Numbered from the stretch's first letter, positions 1 to 9,740 are shown. The stretch is 64,000 nt of DNA from Lysinibacillus sp. SGAir0095 (GCF_005491425.1 NZ_CP028083.1:3672001-3736000), one strand, 5' to 3'. Made by a program: numbers and translations. The notes: generated by a model not told the origin, from the letters alone.

Positions 1-304
1 ATAGAGATAAATAAACATAACCATACATCAAGGTCATCGCTATATTTAATACCATTTCAAAGCTAATCCACATGTACAACAAAGCACTTTTTGAATTAAA
101 AGAAAAATAATGAGATAAAAAGAAAAGTAAAATTAATACAACACCTATCGTAATTTCAAGTAAAGATAATGAGCGGATAATGAAATAGAACGGCATAATA
201 CAAAAAATTACCCATACATAAATACTTATCCACGGATTTTTCGGTAAAATTGTATACCAGCTTTGCATAACCTTCCTCACACTTCTTGTATTTTCCGTTT
301 TCAT
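1..304 (-). CDS. desK: DesK-like membrane thermosensor histidine kinase, N-terminal part (runs off the window)
   Basis: Open from an ATG at 304 to the window edge (101 codons). The visible protein is almost all membrane: a short polar start, then hydrophobic segments at about residues 24-42, 46-62 and 70 onward, with the pattern PW-x-IYVWVIFCIMPFYFI. This matches from memory the start of Bacillus subtilis DesK, whose membrane domain senses lipid order and whose kinase domain phosphorylates DesR on cooling. The kinase domain lies outside the window. The gene is immediately downstream of des and on the same strand, the B. subtilis des-desK-desR order, which strongly supports the call. A hairpin separates it from des, so it probably has its own promoter. 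Confidence 0.8.
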   Translation of the reverse strand, partial: MKTENTRSVRKVMQSWYTILPKNPWISIYVWVIFCIMPFYFIIRSLSLLEITIGVVLILLFFLSHYFSFNSKSALLYMWISFEMVLNIAMTLMYGYVYLSL

Positions 305-350
305 TAGACTGATTTTACATTAATGAAAACCACTTATTTATTAGTATAAC

Positions 351-389
351 AAAATCACGGTGTACCACTAAAGGCAACACCGTGATTTC
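351..389 (-). terminator. Hairpin between des and desK
   Basis: Inverted repeat AAATCACGGTGT / ACACCGTGATTT (about 352-363 and 377-388) with a short loop, followed on the minus strand by TTTTGTTATA. It is placed to end des mRNA before desK, which would uncouple the inducible desaturase from the constitutive sensor. Confidence 0.7.
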
Positions 390-426
390 TATTAAAAACA
401 TCCCAATGTACTTCTCGAAAAATCCC

Positions 427-1452
427 TTAAGCTTGAACAGATTTATTTTTAACTCGTAAAGATTGCTCTACATCTTTAAAAGAAATAAATTTTTTATTCT
501 TCGCATCATAAAGCTTATAACGAATAGACTCGACACTAGTTTTTAATGTAATCGTTGTTGCTTGTTGCAGAGGAGGAATGGATTCATGTGCCGCTTCTAA
601 GTTATAATTCGGTACACGTGGCGCTAAATGATGCACATGGTGGAAGCCTATGTTTCCTGTCACCCATTGCAGGATTTTCGGCAGCTTATAATAAGAGCTT
701 CCTTCAACAGCCGCTTTTACATAATCCCATTCTGTTTCATATTCAAAATACGAATCTTCGTAAGTATGTTGAATATAAAATAACCAAATCCCTAATGCCC
801 CAGACATAAACATCGTGATTCCATGTACAAGTAAAAAGGTTTGCCAGCCGGTTACAACAATTAAAGTGATACAAATTATCAGTAATGCTGCATTTGTAAA
901 ATACGTATTCATTCGTTCTTTATTTTTTGCATCACTACGATTCAGGCGATTTGCTACCAACACCAAATATAAAGGACCTAATCCAAACATCACAATTGGA
1001 TTACGATATAAACGATAGCCAAATCGACCAAGTTTAGACTTTTTCAAATACTCATCAACCGTTAACATATCGATATCACCAATACCGCGTTTATCTAAAT
1101 TAGAGCTAGAGGCATGGTGAATCATATGCTCTCTTTTCCATTTTTCATAAGGAAATGAAGTCAAGATTCCCGTAATATTCCCTATAATGGCATTTGCTTT
1201 TTTATTTTTAAAAAACGAGCCATGCGTACAATCATGGAAGATAATAAATGTCCGTACTACAAAACCCGAAGCAAGAATACTGCAGGCTACCGTATACCAC
1301 GGAGAAAACTGTAATAGGTAATATCCAGCTCCCCAAATCACAAGAAGCGGAACGATCGTATTTATTATTTGTAAGATACTAATTTTCAACTGTGATTTTG
1401 CGAAAGGTGCTACGTCTTTCCGTAATTGTTTCGTCTTTTCAGCATCAGTCAT
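427..1452 (-). CDS. des: Acyl-lipid (phospholipid) fatty acid desaturase Des
   Basis: Integral-membrane di-iron desaturase that introduces a cis double bond into acyl chains of existing phospholipids to restore membrane fluidity in the cold. The three histidine boxes are visible: HDCTH, HMIHH and HVHH, with membrane-spanning segments around them. Length (about 341 aa) and sequence (SSNLDKRG, EGSSYYKLPK, GNIGFHHVHH) match B. subtilis Des closely. ATG at 1452 is chosen because the protein then begins MTDAEK, like the relative; a TTG two codons upstream (1458) with GAGGG at good spacing is the alternative. Upstream are a candidate DesR operator and a promoter with a poor -35. The adjacent DesK-like gene supports regulation by the DesKR two-component system. 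Confidence 0.93.
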   Translation of the reverse strand: MTDAEKTKQLRKDVAPFAKSQLKISILQIINTIVPLLVIWGAGYYLLQFSPWYTVACSILASGFVVRTFIIFHDCTHGSFFKNKKANAIIGNITGILTSFPYEKWKREHMIHHASSSNLDKRGIGDIDMLTVDEYLKKSKLGRFGYRLYRNPIVMFGLGPLYLVLVANRLNRSDAKNKERMNTYFTNAALLIICITLIVVTGWQTFLLVHGITMFMSGALGIWLFYIQHTYEDSYFEYETEWDYVKAAVEGSSYYKLPKILQWVTGNIGFHHVHHLAPRVPNYNLEAAHESIPPLQQATTITLKTSVESIRYKLYDAKNKKFISFKDVEQSLRVKNKSVQA

Positions 1453-1495
1453 AGCCAATTCCTATACCCTCTTTCTTCGTTTTGTTTCTAACTAC

Positions 1496-1566
1496 ATTAT
1501 AAAAAAAGAAGGTTTGGCTTAGTAGGAGCAAACATCATGTTTATTTTATTACAAATGTCATATGAC
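1496..1566 (-). promoter_or_regulatory. des promoter with candidate DesR operator
   Basis: On the minus strand a perfect -10 TATAAT lies at 1501-1496, with no good -35 at 17 bp (TACTAA). About 60 bp upstream is a perfect palindrome GTCATATGAC (1557-1566), centred near -72 from the expected start. A weak -35 plus an upstream palindrome fits an activator-dependent promoter. In B. subtilis DesR binds roughly -28 to -77 of des. That this palindrome is the DesR site is inference. Confidence 0.55.
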
Positions 1567-1690
1567 CAGCTACCAAATTTGGGCAACACTCTTAAAATTA
1601 TTCTAAAATAATATCAAGCAGTTATGAAATACACCTTTTTACATAATTATTCTTCAAACTCTTCGGCTACTATTATTATTCATAAAAAAA

Positions 1691-1723
1691 TGTGGAGAAA
1701 AAACATACCGTTTTTTCTCCACA
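1691..1723 (-). terminator. Rho-independent terminator of metH
   Basis: Perfect 14-bp stem TGTGGAGAAAAAAC / GTTTTTTCTCCACA with a 5-nt loop, followed on the minus strand by a T-rich tail, 6 nt after the metH stop. Confidence 0.9.
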
Positions 1724-1729
1724 CTAATT

Positions 1730-4700
1730 CTACACATTAAAATATCTTGCATCTGGATGGGCAAAAACGATGGCTGATACACTTGCTTCTGGTTCCATCA
1801 TAAAGCCTTCTGTTAGTTGAACACCGATTTGTTCTGGTTTAAGGAGTTTAAATAATTTTTCTTGATCCTCTAAGTTCGGACAAGCTGGGTAGCCGAATGA
1901 GAATCGTTGACCTTGGTACTTAGCTGCAAAACGCTCTCTCATGGAAAAGTCTGTAGCATCGGGGAAGCCCCACACATCACGAATCTCTTGATGAAGCCTT
2001 TCCGCAAAGCCTTCTGCAAGCTCCAAGGCAGTTGCTAATAAGGCATGGCTCTCCAAAAACTTACCATCATTTTTTAGTTGATCGGCAACACTTTTCACAC
2101 CATGCCCTGCCGTAACAACCATTAGTGCAACATAATCCATTTCACCGCTTTCTACTGTTTTTAAGAAATCAGATAAGCATAGAAATGGTGCCTCTTTCTG
2201 CCTTGGGAAATGGAACCTTTCAATCTCTTGCTTAGTATCCAACGGGCTATAAATTACTACATCATCCCCATCAGCTTGTGCTGGGAAGAATTGATACATT
2301 CCAGAAGGTGACAATAAATCAGATCTCAAATATTCATTTACTAATTCATGTAACTCCGTAGCTCTTTTATCCTTTTCAGCCAAGAGCTTTTCGACGTTTC
2401 CTTTTAGTCCTAGATGGTGTCCAATGAGCGTTCTCATATTTACATAAGGATGCAAGTGGGCAACTGAATAATTTCGTTTAATATGCTGAACTAAATCTTT
2501 CGGAACAAGAACTGGAGCATCATTTACTGTTCTTACCGGTTTTTCAACAACTGGTTTTTGTGGTCGTGCAGCACGCTTTTCATCTGCTAAGAGCCTTTTT
2601 TCCTGAGAATCACGCAGCTCTTGGATTAGCACATCGCGCTCCGTTGGGTTCATTAAACGATTCGCATGATCCAGTCCTTGCATTGCATCCTTCGAATAAA
2701 TAACAGGACCATCATATTGTGCAGCGATTTTCGTTTCAGTAAAACGTTTAGATAATGCAGCCCCACCAACTAGAATTGGTACGTCAATTCCCACTTCTTT
2801 AAAATCCTGTGCTGTAATGACCATCTGCTGTGCGGATTTCACAAGCAGTCCTGATAAACCTACAAAATCTGGTTGTTCCTTTCGAATCGCTTCAATTAAG
2901 TCTGCAGGCGTTACTTTGATACCCAGGTCCACTACTTTAAATCCGTTGTTACTCAAGATAATGTCCACAAGGTTTTTCCCAATATCATGAACATCCCCTT
3001 TAACGGTAGCTAGAACCACTTTCCCTTTCCCTGAACTTTCTTCATTTTTTTCCATATATTGTTCAAGATGGGCAACAGCTGCTTTCATAACCCCCGCACT
3101 TTGCAATACTTCTGCCACGATTAATTGATTGTCGTTAAACAAGCGTCCTACCTCAGCCATCCCAGCCATTAACGGTCCATTAATAATATCCAAAGGTGAA
3201 TCAAAGATTTTTCTCGCTTCTTCTAAATCAGGGATTAAACCCTCTTTAGTACCTTCAATGATATAATAAGCTAGTCTTTCTTCTACTGTGTCCGGAATAT
3301 TCTCGACAGACTTTTCTTTCTTTTTATCTCTATAAAAATCAGTAAACACAGCTAGTGTTTCATCATTCGTTTTAAATATTAAATCATTTGCCAATTTAAT
3401 TTCCTCTTCAGGAATGGATGCATAACGCTCTAGCTTTTCTGTATTCACAATCGCATAGTCCAGTCCAGCCTGTGTACAATGATATAAATACACGGCATTT
3501 AACACTTCACGCCCGACTGGAGGTAAACCGAAGGAAACATTACTTACACCTAGTACAGTTAATGTATCGGGGTATTTTTCTTTAATCAAACGGATTCCTT
3601 CAATTGTTTCCTCCGCCGCACCAATATATTGTTCGTCACCAGTACCAACCGGGAAAACTAGCGGATCAAAAATAATATCTTCGGGAGCAAGTCCCCATTT
3701 CTCTGTTAACAACTGATATGACCTACTTGCAACCTCTAACTTTCTCTTACGGTCTACAGCCATCCCTTTTTCATCAATTGTACCGACCACAACAGATGCC
3801 CCAAATTTTTTCACGATTGGCATTACTGCATCAAATCGCTCTTCTCCATCTTCAAGGTTAATGGAATTAATAATCGCTTTACCTTGCGAATATTTTAGCG
3901 CTTCTTCAATTACTTTTTCATCGGTTGAATCGATAACTAGAGGCACTTTTACCTTCTTCACAACCTCTTGCATAAAATTCGTCATATCTTCTAATTCATC
4001 GCGATCCGGATTGGCTAAGCAAATATCAATTACATGTGCCCCATTTTTTACTTGAGCCCGTGCAATTTCTGCTGCTTCTTCAAATTTACCGTCAATGATT
4101 AGCTGCTTAAACTTACGAGAACCTATTACATTCGTGCGTTCTCCTATAAATAATGGACGCATGGAATCATCATATTGCAATGGTTCAATTCCAGACACGA
4201 CATGCCCATGAGTGTTTGTCGGAATCGGTCTCGGTTCATAGCCTTCTACCGCCTCACGTATCGCCTTGATATGGGCTGGTGTTGTACCACAGCATCCGCC
4301 TACAATATTTAACCAGCCTTTTTCTGCAAAACCACGCAATTTGATGGACAAGGAATCAGGCGTTTCATGGTAATGTCCTTCTTCGTCAGGCAGACCAGCA
4401 TTTGGGTAACAGCTTATGTAACTTGTAGATAATTCCGACAGAGACCGAATATGATCCGTCATAAATTCTGGCCCAGTTGCACAGTTTAAACCAATTGATA
4501 TCGGTTTAATATGTTCAATCGAAATATAGAACGCATCAATTGTTTGACCTGCTAGAGTTGTTCCCATTGGCTCAATCGTGGCAGAAAGCATGATTGGAAG
4601 TTGCTTTCCCGTTTCTTGGAAGGCACGATTTACAGCTAGGGACGCAGCTTTTACATTCAACATATCCTGACTCGTCTCAAGTAAAAGAAGATGTGCCCCC

Positions 4701-5161
4701 GCTTCTATTAATGCTTTTGCTTGCACATAGAAGTTTTCAGAAAGCTCATCAAATGTTATGCCTCCCGTAACAGATAAGGTTTTTGTCGTAGGCCCAATTG
4801 CTCCTGCAACGAACCTTGGCCACTCATCCGTGGAGTATTCTTGTACTGCAGCTAACGCTAGCTCCACTGCACGTTTATTAATTTCTTCGGCTTTTGACCC
4901 TAGTCCATATTCATTTAATACTAACGGCGTTGCCCCGAATGTATTGGTACAAATAATATCTGCTCCAGCTTCCAGATAGGCACGATGAATTTTGGATAAA
5001 ACATCTGGACGGGTTAATAATAAATTTTCATTGCACCCCTCTAACTCTTCTCCACCAAAATCCTCAGCCGTTAGATTTTCCTGCTGCAGCATCGTCCCCA
5101 TTGCACCATCGATAATTAATATCCTCTTTTGTAATTGTTCTTCTATCCGATGGTTATACAT
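1730..5161 (-). CDS. metH: Cobalamin-dependent methionine synthase
   Basis: Transfers a methyl group from 5-methyl-THF through methylcobalamin to homocysteine. Domains in order: homocysteine/zinc domain (residues 1 to about 320, ending in the GGCCGTTP cysteine pair), pterin-binding domain (about 335-600, IGERTNVIGSRKF), B12 cap and Rossmann domain (about 640-870, DVHDIG with the cobalt-ligand His at about 725), and AdoMet reactivation domain (about 890-1143, FFPAQADGDD). Full MetH length. ATG at 5161 is chosen because AAAGGGG lies 9 nt upstream and because it overlaps the stop of yitJ by 8 nt (ATGTATAA), typical translational coupling; an earlier in-frame ATG at 5191 lies deeper inside yitJ. 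It is co-transcribed with yitJ under the S-box, so expression should rise when SAM is scarce. Confidence 0.96.
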   Translation of the reverse strand: MYNHRIEEQLQKRILIIDGAMGTMLQQENLTAEDFGGEELEGCNENLLLTRPDVLSKIHRAYLEAGADIICTNTFGATPLVLNEYGLGSKAEEINKRAVELALAAVQEYSTDEWPRFVAGAIGPTTKTLSVTGGITFDELSENFYVQAKALIEAGAHLLLLETSQDMLNVKAASLAVNRAFQETGKQLPIMLSATIEPMGTTLAGQTIDAFYISIEHIKPISIGLNCATGPEFMTDHIRSLSELSTSYISCYPNAGLPDEEGHYHETPDSLSIKLRGFAEKGWLNIVGGCCGTTPAHIKAIREAVEGYEPRPIPTNTHGHVVSGIEPLQYDDSMRPLFIGERTNVIGSRKFKQLIIDGKFEEAAEIARAQVKNGAHVIDICLANPDRDELEDMTNFMQEVVKKVKVPLVIDSTDEKVIEEALKYSQGKAIINSINLEDGEERFDAVMPIVKKFGASVVVGTIDEKGMAVDRKRKLEVASRSYQLLTEKWGLAPEDIIFDPLVFPVGTGDEQYIGAAEETIEGIRLIKEKYPDTLTVLGVSNVSFGLPPVGREVLNAVYLYHCTQAGLDYAIVNTEKLERYASIPEEEIKLANDLIFKTNDETLAVFTDFYRDKKKEKSVENIPDTVEERLAYYIIEGTKEGLIPDLEEARKIFDSPLDIINGPLMAGMAEVGRLFNDNQLIVAEVLQSAGVMKAAVAHLEQYMEKNEESSGKGKVVLATVKGDVHDIGKNLVDIILSNNGFKVVDLGIKVTPADLIEAIRKEQPDFVGLSGLLVKSAQQMVITAQDFKEVGIDVPILVGGAALSKRFTETKIAAQYDGPVIYSKDAMQGLDHANRLMNPTERDVLIQELRDSQEKRLLADEKRAARPQKPVVEKPVRTVNDAPVLVPKDLVQHIKRNYSVAHLHPYVNMRTLIGHHLGLKGNVEKLLAEKDKRATELHELVNEYLRSDLLSPSGMYQFFPAQADGDDVVIYSPLDTKQEIERFHFPRQKEAPFLCLSDFLKTVESGEMDYVALMVVTAGHGVKSVADQLKNDGKFLESHALLATALELAEGFAERLHQEIRDVWGFPDATDFSMRERFAAKYQGQRFSFGYPACPNLEDQEKLFKLLKPEQIGVQLTEGFMMEPEASVSAIVFAHPDARYFNV

Positions 5162-7001
5162 TCGCTTTGACCCCTTTGTTTTGCTCATCAAGTTGATTGA
5201 TATATTGCATTAATTGTATTGTCATTTCGTATCTAATAAATGGTGTGATTAAATAAATTCCGTTAAAATACTTTGCCGCTGTATCAAGTAGCTCTTTTGC
5301 AATTGCAATCCCTTCAGCTGCCTCTTTTACTTTGTCTCCATCACAAGCCTTCATTCTTTCTAATACTTCCTCAGAAAGTTTAATACCCGGCACTTCATGA
5401 TGTAAGAACTCCGCACTACGGTAGCTCGTTAAAGGCATAATCCCTATATAGATCGGTGCTGAAAGGTGTTTCGTCGCTTCATAAATTTCTTCGATTTTTT
5501 CTATTGTATAAACCGGTTGAGAAATAAAATAATCTGCTCCATGCTCAATTTTCTTTTCTAGTCGTGCAACTGCTCGATCAAGTACCCGAACATTTGGATT
5601 GAAGGCAGCAGCGACAGAGAAGTTTGCTTTTTTGCGCAACGGTTTACCAGAGAAAGAGATTCCTTCATTTAATTGTTTAATTAACGAGATCAGCTCCATG
5701 GAAGACACATCATAAACACTTGTCGCACCCGGAAAATCCCCTACTTTTGTTGGGTCTCCAGTGACAGCTAAAATATCGTGAAAACCAAGTGCGTTTAACC
5801 CCATTAAGTGTGATTGTAAACCGATTAGATTCCGATCACGGCATGTTATATGCGGCATTACACGGATTCCATGCTGCAGCTTCAAAATAGAGCCCATCGC
5901 GATATTACTGATCCGAGGAGATGCTAATGAATTATCCGCCATCATAATAATGTCGGCACCTTCGCTATAAAGTAATTTTGCACCTTCCACGAAAGCTTCA
6001 ATCTCTAAATGTCTTGGTGTATCCAGCTCAACAATGACAGAACGTTCCCGTTTTACCTTCTCATGAAGTGGCTCCAAAATACTCGGTTCCGCCTCTTGGA
6101 TGAAGATTTCTTTTTGTACTACTGCATCCTTCACTTTAATAGGATCTAAACTCTTCAGAAGCTTTTTTGCTGCTTCAATATGCTTTGGAGTTGTACCACA
6201 GCATCCACCAATTAGTCGAACACCTTGATTTCTAAGCCTTACAGCTGCTCTTGCAAAATAATCTATTTCTGATTCATAAATAACTCGCCCCTCTTCGATA
6301 TCTAGCAAAGACGCATTCGGGTAAGCAGATAAAAATGCTTTGTCCGGTAGTTCTACCCCTTCAAAAGCTTGAATGGTATGATGAGGGCCTAAGCGACAAT
6401 TGACTCCAACAATATCTGCCCCAAGGTCTTGCAGCACTTTAAGAGCATCATTTAGATTCATCCCATTTACCAAAATTCCAGGTTCATGCATCGATACTTG
6501 TGCAATGATTGGTAACGATGTTTCCTTACGAAGCAATTTAATCGTTTCTGATAATTCTTCAAAATCATAATAGGTTTCAAGCAACAGTCCATCTACCTTG
6601 CCCTCAATTAAGATTTTCGCTTGTTCTTTGATTGCTGCTAGTATTTCTTCAAGTGTTACATCACTTTTACGAACACCACGTATTGCCCCAATCGACCCAA
6701 GGATAAATTGGTTCCCTGTCCCTACTGCATTTTTGGCAATGGAAAGTGCTGCCTCATTAATTTCTATCACTTTATCTTCCAAACCATAGCGTGCAAGTTT
6801 AATAGCATTTGCTCCGTATGTATTTGTTTGAATAACATCCGCTCCAGCCGTGATATATTCATGATGGATTTTTTCAATCAAATCCGGTCTTATTATATTC
6901 ATTTCTTCATGGCAATTATCTAAGCCATATGCATACAACAAAGTCCCCATCGCTCCATCAGCTGTTAATACCTTTGACTTTAACGCTTCCAGTAGTCCCA
7001 T
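5154..7001 (-). CDS. yitJ: Bifunctional homocysteine S-methyltransferase / methylenetetrahydrofolate reductase (YitJ-type)
   Basis: Fusion of an N-terminal homocysteine-methyltransferase domain (residues 1 to about 300, zinc cysteines in GVNCRLG and GGCCGTTP) and a C-terminal MetF-like flavoprotein domain (about 330-610, with HITCRDRN and LAVTGDPT). The second half reduces 5,10-methylene-THF to 5-methyl-THF, the substrate of the MetH encoded next, so the operon couples supply and use of the methyl donor. About 615 aa, like B. subtilis YitJ. ATG at 7001 is chosen with AAGGGG 8 nt upstream; the GTG at 7010 sits on top of that ribosome-binding site. It is preceded by a SAM-I riboswitch and terminator. 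Confidence 0.95.
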   Translation of the reverse strand: MGLLEALKSKVLTADGAMGTLLYAYGLDNCHEEMNIIRPDLIEKIHHEYITAGADVIQTNTYGANAIKLARYGLEDKVIEINEAALSIAKNAVGTGNQFILGSIGAIRGVRKSDVTLEEILAAIKEQAKILIEGKVDGLLLETYYDFEELSETIKLLRKETSLPIIAQVSMHEPGILVNGMNLNDALKVLQDLGADIVGVNCRLGPHHTIQAFEGVELPDKAFLSAYPNASLLDIEEGRVIYESEIDYFARAAVRLRNQGVRLIGGCCGTTPKHIEAAKKLLKSLDPIKVKDAVVQKEIFIQEAEPSILEPLHEKVKRERSVIVELDTPRHLEIEAFVEGAKLLYSEGADIIMMADNSLASPRISNIAMGSILKLQHGIRVMPHITCRDRNLIGLQSHLMGLNALGFHDILAVTGDPTKVGDFPGATSVYDVSSMELISLIKQLNEGISFSGKPLRKKANFSVAAAFNPNVRVLDRAVARLEKKIEHGADYFISQPVYTIEKIEEIYEATKHLSAPIYIGIMPLTSYRSAEFLHHEVPGIKLSEEVLERMKACDGDKVKEAAEGIAIAKELLDTAAKYFNGIYLITPFIRYEMTIQLMQYINQLDEQNKGVKANV

Positions 7002-7073
7002 ACCGCACACCCCTTATAAATTCAAAAATTTCAGTTTCTTTCATCTGTGAAAATCTAAATTTTTCTCCAATAT

Positions 7074-7227
7074 AAAAAGCCTTCTTACGAGAAGAAGGCT
7101 TGAGTCATCATTTTTTGATATCCTTCTCATCTTCCGACTTACGCCAGCTGGATTTAGCACCTTACTTTTAAGTTGGTTGCTGAAGCTTCATCGGGCCAGT
7201 CCCTCTGCTTCTCTTGATAAGAGTCTT
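7074..7227 (-). promoter_or_regulatory. SAM-I riboswitch (S-box) leader with terminator
   Basis: Minus-strand sequence has the S-box signatures in order: CTCTTATCAAGAG, AGAGGGACTGGCCC, GATGAAGCTTCAGCAACC, GGTGCTAAATCCAGC and a closing GATGAGAAG (aptamer about 7227-7121). It is followed by a GAAGAAGGCTT-type terminator stem with a T run (7101-7074), 73 nt before the yitJ start. Established mechanism: SAM binding favours termination and shuts off yitJ-metH. Confidence 0.96.
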
Positions 7228-7310
7228 ATTTAGTTTTTAATATGTTAAATCGTATCATATCTTTAAATAACCTTTTCGTCAATATGTTTTCTGATTTTTG
7301 AGAAATTACT

Positions 7311-8708
7311 TCACTTTTGTATTGAGGCTAAACTACCGAGAACTTTATCAGCTGTATGTTTGCCATTTTCAATACAAGCCCCGATTCCTACACCAAAATA
7401 AGAGCATCCTGCAATATAGAGATTTGGATAATTTGAATCCAGGTCGACTAATAAAGAGTCCAAAGCTTCCTTATGAGCTAAATCATATTTCGGCATCTTC
7501 TCTATCCATTTCGCTAAATTCACTACTATCGGTATCTCTTCTATATTTAGACTTAGCTTCACATCCTCCAATGCAACCCTCGTCAATTCCTCATCTGACA
7601 TAGCCGCTAGCTCTTCATATCTCGGATTCGTATTCTTGTAGAATAATCTTACAAGCAAATTACCATCTTCAGAAGTGTGCTTCCATTTCCGGCTTGTCCA
7701 AGTAGATGCATTACAAACTAGATCACTATTATGCGAAACGATAAACCCTGTCCCGTCCGCAGGTAAAATAGAATCAGGAAGGTCGAAGCCTAAATATATT
7801 GTCAAAGCTGATGCATTCGTAAACTTACTTAAGTTCGCATCCATTTCTTCATCATTTAAAACACTTCGAACAACGTTATTCGGAACTGCTAGTACAACCA
7901 CATCCGCTTGAACAATCTCTCCATTGGAGAAGCTCACTTCGTAAAGAGTACCCGTTTTCTTCACACTCGTTGTCTCGGTATTTTTATAGTATTCGACTTC
8001 TGGAAGAAGCTCCTCTAAACGATTGATTAGAGACGAGAGTCCGTTTTTGAAGGAAATAAATTTTTTATTTGCTGCCTTTTCGAATTGTTCTTTATTCGCT
8101 TCAAAGCCCTTCATGATGCTACCGTACTTATTTTTATAATCCACTAAATAAGGTAAAGTCGAAGCTAAAGATAACTGATATAAATCACCAGAATAAACAC
8201 CAGCAAGGACTGGTGCAATTTGTTTTTCAACAATCTCTTTTCCTAAGAAGAACTCTAAAAAGTCACCAATCGAACTTTCTTTTGTAAATCGATCATTAGG
8301 GATTTCAGCATCCATTAGTACACGCTGCTTACCTTCATGTGAAATCAAAGTGCTAGCTAGTAATGATTCCATACTCATTGGAATGCCAAAAGTAGACCCT
8401 GCAGGAATTGCATGTAATTCATTATTTGTGTGAATATACGAAATTCCTGTTTCGTTATAAACTAATTCCGATTCAAACTTGAGTTCTTTGACTAGTTCAA
8501 GAACATTTGGGTGTCGTGCCACAATCGAATCTGCACCAGTCTCCATGATGAAGCCTGATTCATGCATAGTATGCATTTTGCCACCTAAATACTCATTCTT
8601 TTCTGCTAGTATGAAACGAATGGGCTCGTCACTTGGTGCTTGACGCTTTAAATAATGTAATGTGCATAGCCCAGTTATTCCTCCACCAACAACTACTACT
8701 GTTTTCAT
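7311..8708 (-). CDS. hemY: HemY-family FAD oxidase (coproporphyrinogen III / protoporphyrinogen oxidase type)
   Basis: FAD-dependent amine-oxidase-fold protein, 465 aa. The N-terminus has the dinucleotide motif VVGGGITGL and EKNEYLGGKMHT; then come the family motifs ETGADSIVARHP (about 57-68) and, at the C-terminus, LYIAGCSYFGVGIGACIENGK. Family members oxidise coproporphyrinogen III to coproporphyrin III in Gram-positive haem synthesis. AGGAG lies 7 nt before the ATG. The gene stands alone rather than in a hemE-hemH-hemY operon, so it may be a second copy or a relocated gene; substrate is inferred from family only. Confidence 0.82.
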   Translation of the reverse strand: MKTVVVVGGGITGLCTLHYLKRQAPSDEPIRFILAEKNEYLGGKMHTMHESGFIMETGADSIVARHPNVLELVKELKFESELVYNETGISYIHTNNELHAIPAGSTFGIPMSMESLLASTLISHEGKQRVLMDAEIPNDRFTKESSIGDFLEFFLGKEIVEKQIAPVLAGVYSGDLYQLSLASTLPYLVDYKNKYGSIMKGFEANKEQFEKAANKKFISFKNGLSSLINRLEELLPEVEYYKNTETTSVKKTGTLYEVSFSNGEIVQADVVVLAVPNNVVRSVLNDEEMDANLSKFTNASALTIYLGFDLPDSILPADGTGFIVSHNSDLVCNASTWTSRKWKHTSEDGNLLVRLFYKNTNPRYEELAAMSDEELTRVALEDVKLSLNIEEIPIVVNLAKWIEKMPKYDLAHKEALDSLLVDLDSNYPNLYIAGCSYFGVGIGACIENGKHTADKVLGSLASIQK

Positions 8709-8815
8709 AATGACACTCCTAACCGTACATTCTCTCTGCCTCTCTAGTATAAACGTTTTTTTATTAAAGTACTGTGCGTTCTATTACAAAATTAGTACAT
8801 CCGTAAAATAGAAAG

Positions 8816-8841
8816 AGGACATTCCTTTTAAAGGAATCTCC
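8816..8841 (-). terminator. Terminator downstream of the Sel1-repeat gene
   Basis: Minus-strand stem GATTCCTTT / AAAGGAATGTC followed by CTCTTTCTATTTT, about 30 nt after the stop at 8868. The U-tract is interrupted. Confidence 0.6.
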
Positions 8842-8867
8842 ATGTTTAATTCTTATTTATATAGTAA

Positions 8868-9740
8868 TTAATCAAATGGCTGCATCTGATGCATCGCTGC
8901 GTTACGCCACTTAGCTGCTTCTTTTCGATTTTTTGGAACGTCAATTCCTAATTCATAGATGCTGGCAATGTTAAGTTTTGCTTGGTAATCACCCAATAAC
9001 GCCGCTCTTTTATAATAATAGAGCGCTTTTTTCCCATTTCGGGGTACCCCTAAAGCATTTTCATATAAAAAACCTAAATTATAAATCGAATCAATGTGGT
9101 GCGTTTCAGCTGCTTTTTCAAACCATTTTAAGGCGAACTCGATATTCTTCTCCTGTCCTAGCAGACCATCTAAATAAACCGTACCAACCCGATACTGTGC
9201 ATCTTCATAGCCCCCGTTTGCTGATTTTAAGTAATGGTGAAAGGCTCTTACTTCTTCCGGTTCCATGCCAATTCCTTGTTCATACATAATACCTAGGGTA
9301 AACATTGCTTCCACAACATCTTGTGAAGCAGCAATTTCAAACCAATTTAAAGCTTCCTTTGCATTAACCTCTACACCTTCACCATTTAGGTACATATCTG
9401 CTAAATTATTGGCACTATCAGCATGCCCCATTTCAGCTGCCCTTTTATAATACGAAAAGGCCTTTTCATAGCTTTCTTCAATACCTAGCCCTTCAAAATA
9501 ACAATTTCCAAGTTCATACATAGCTTTTTTATTTTCTAAAAGTGCTGCTTCCTTCAACCAATGCACCGAATCACTGTATTTATCCATCATTCGATAAATA
9601 AAGGCAATTTCAAGCATCGCATTGCTGTCACCATCTAAAGAACGGTTAAATAAATTTAATGCTTCTTCAATTTGTTCAGGATGAAATATTTCTATATGGT
9701 CATGTAATAATTTTTCGAATAATTCACGGTCATAAAGCAT
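8868..9740 (-). CDS. Sel1-like repeat (TPR-family) protein
   Basis: Built almost entirely of Sel1-like 36-residue repeats: AMYELGNCYFEGLGIEES, DSANNLADMYLNGEGVE, AMFTLGIMYEQGIGME, AQYRVGTVYLDGLLG, SIYNLGFLYENALGVPRN and AKLNIASIYELGIDVP, about seven units with the A-x2-LG-x2-Y-x2-G-xGV spacing. No signal peptide or membrane segment, so probably a cytoplasmic protein-interaction scaffold; no partner can be named. ATG at 9740 is preferred (AAAAGG 11 nt upstream); a GTG at 9752 overlaps the same ribosome-binding site. Monocistronic, with a terminator after it and a LysR gene upstream on the same strand. Confidence 0.85.
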   Translation of the reverse strand: MLYDRELFEKLLHDHIEIFHPEQIEEALNLFNRSLDGDSNAMLEIAFIYRMMDKYSDSVHWLKEAALLENKKAMYELGNCYFEGLGIEESYEKAFSYYKRAAEMGHADSANNLADMYLNGEGVEVNAKEALNWFEIAASQDVVEAMFTLGIMYEQGIGMEPEEVRAFHHYLKSANGGYEDAQYRVGTVYLDGLLGQEKNIEFALKWFEKAAETHHIDSIYNLGFLYENALGVPRNGKKALYYYKRAALLGDYQAKLNIASIYELGIDVPKNRKEAAKWRNAAMHQMQPFD

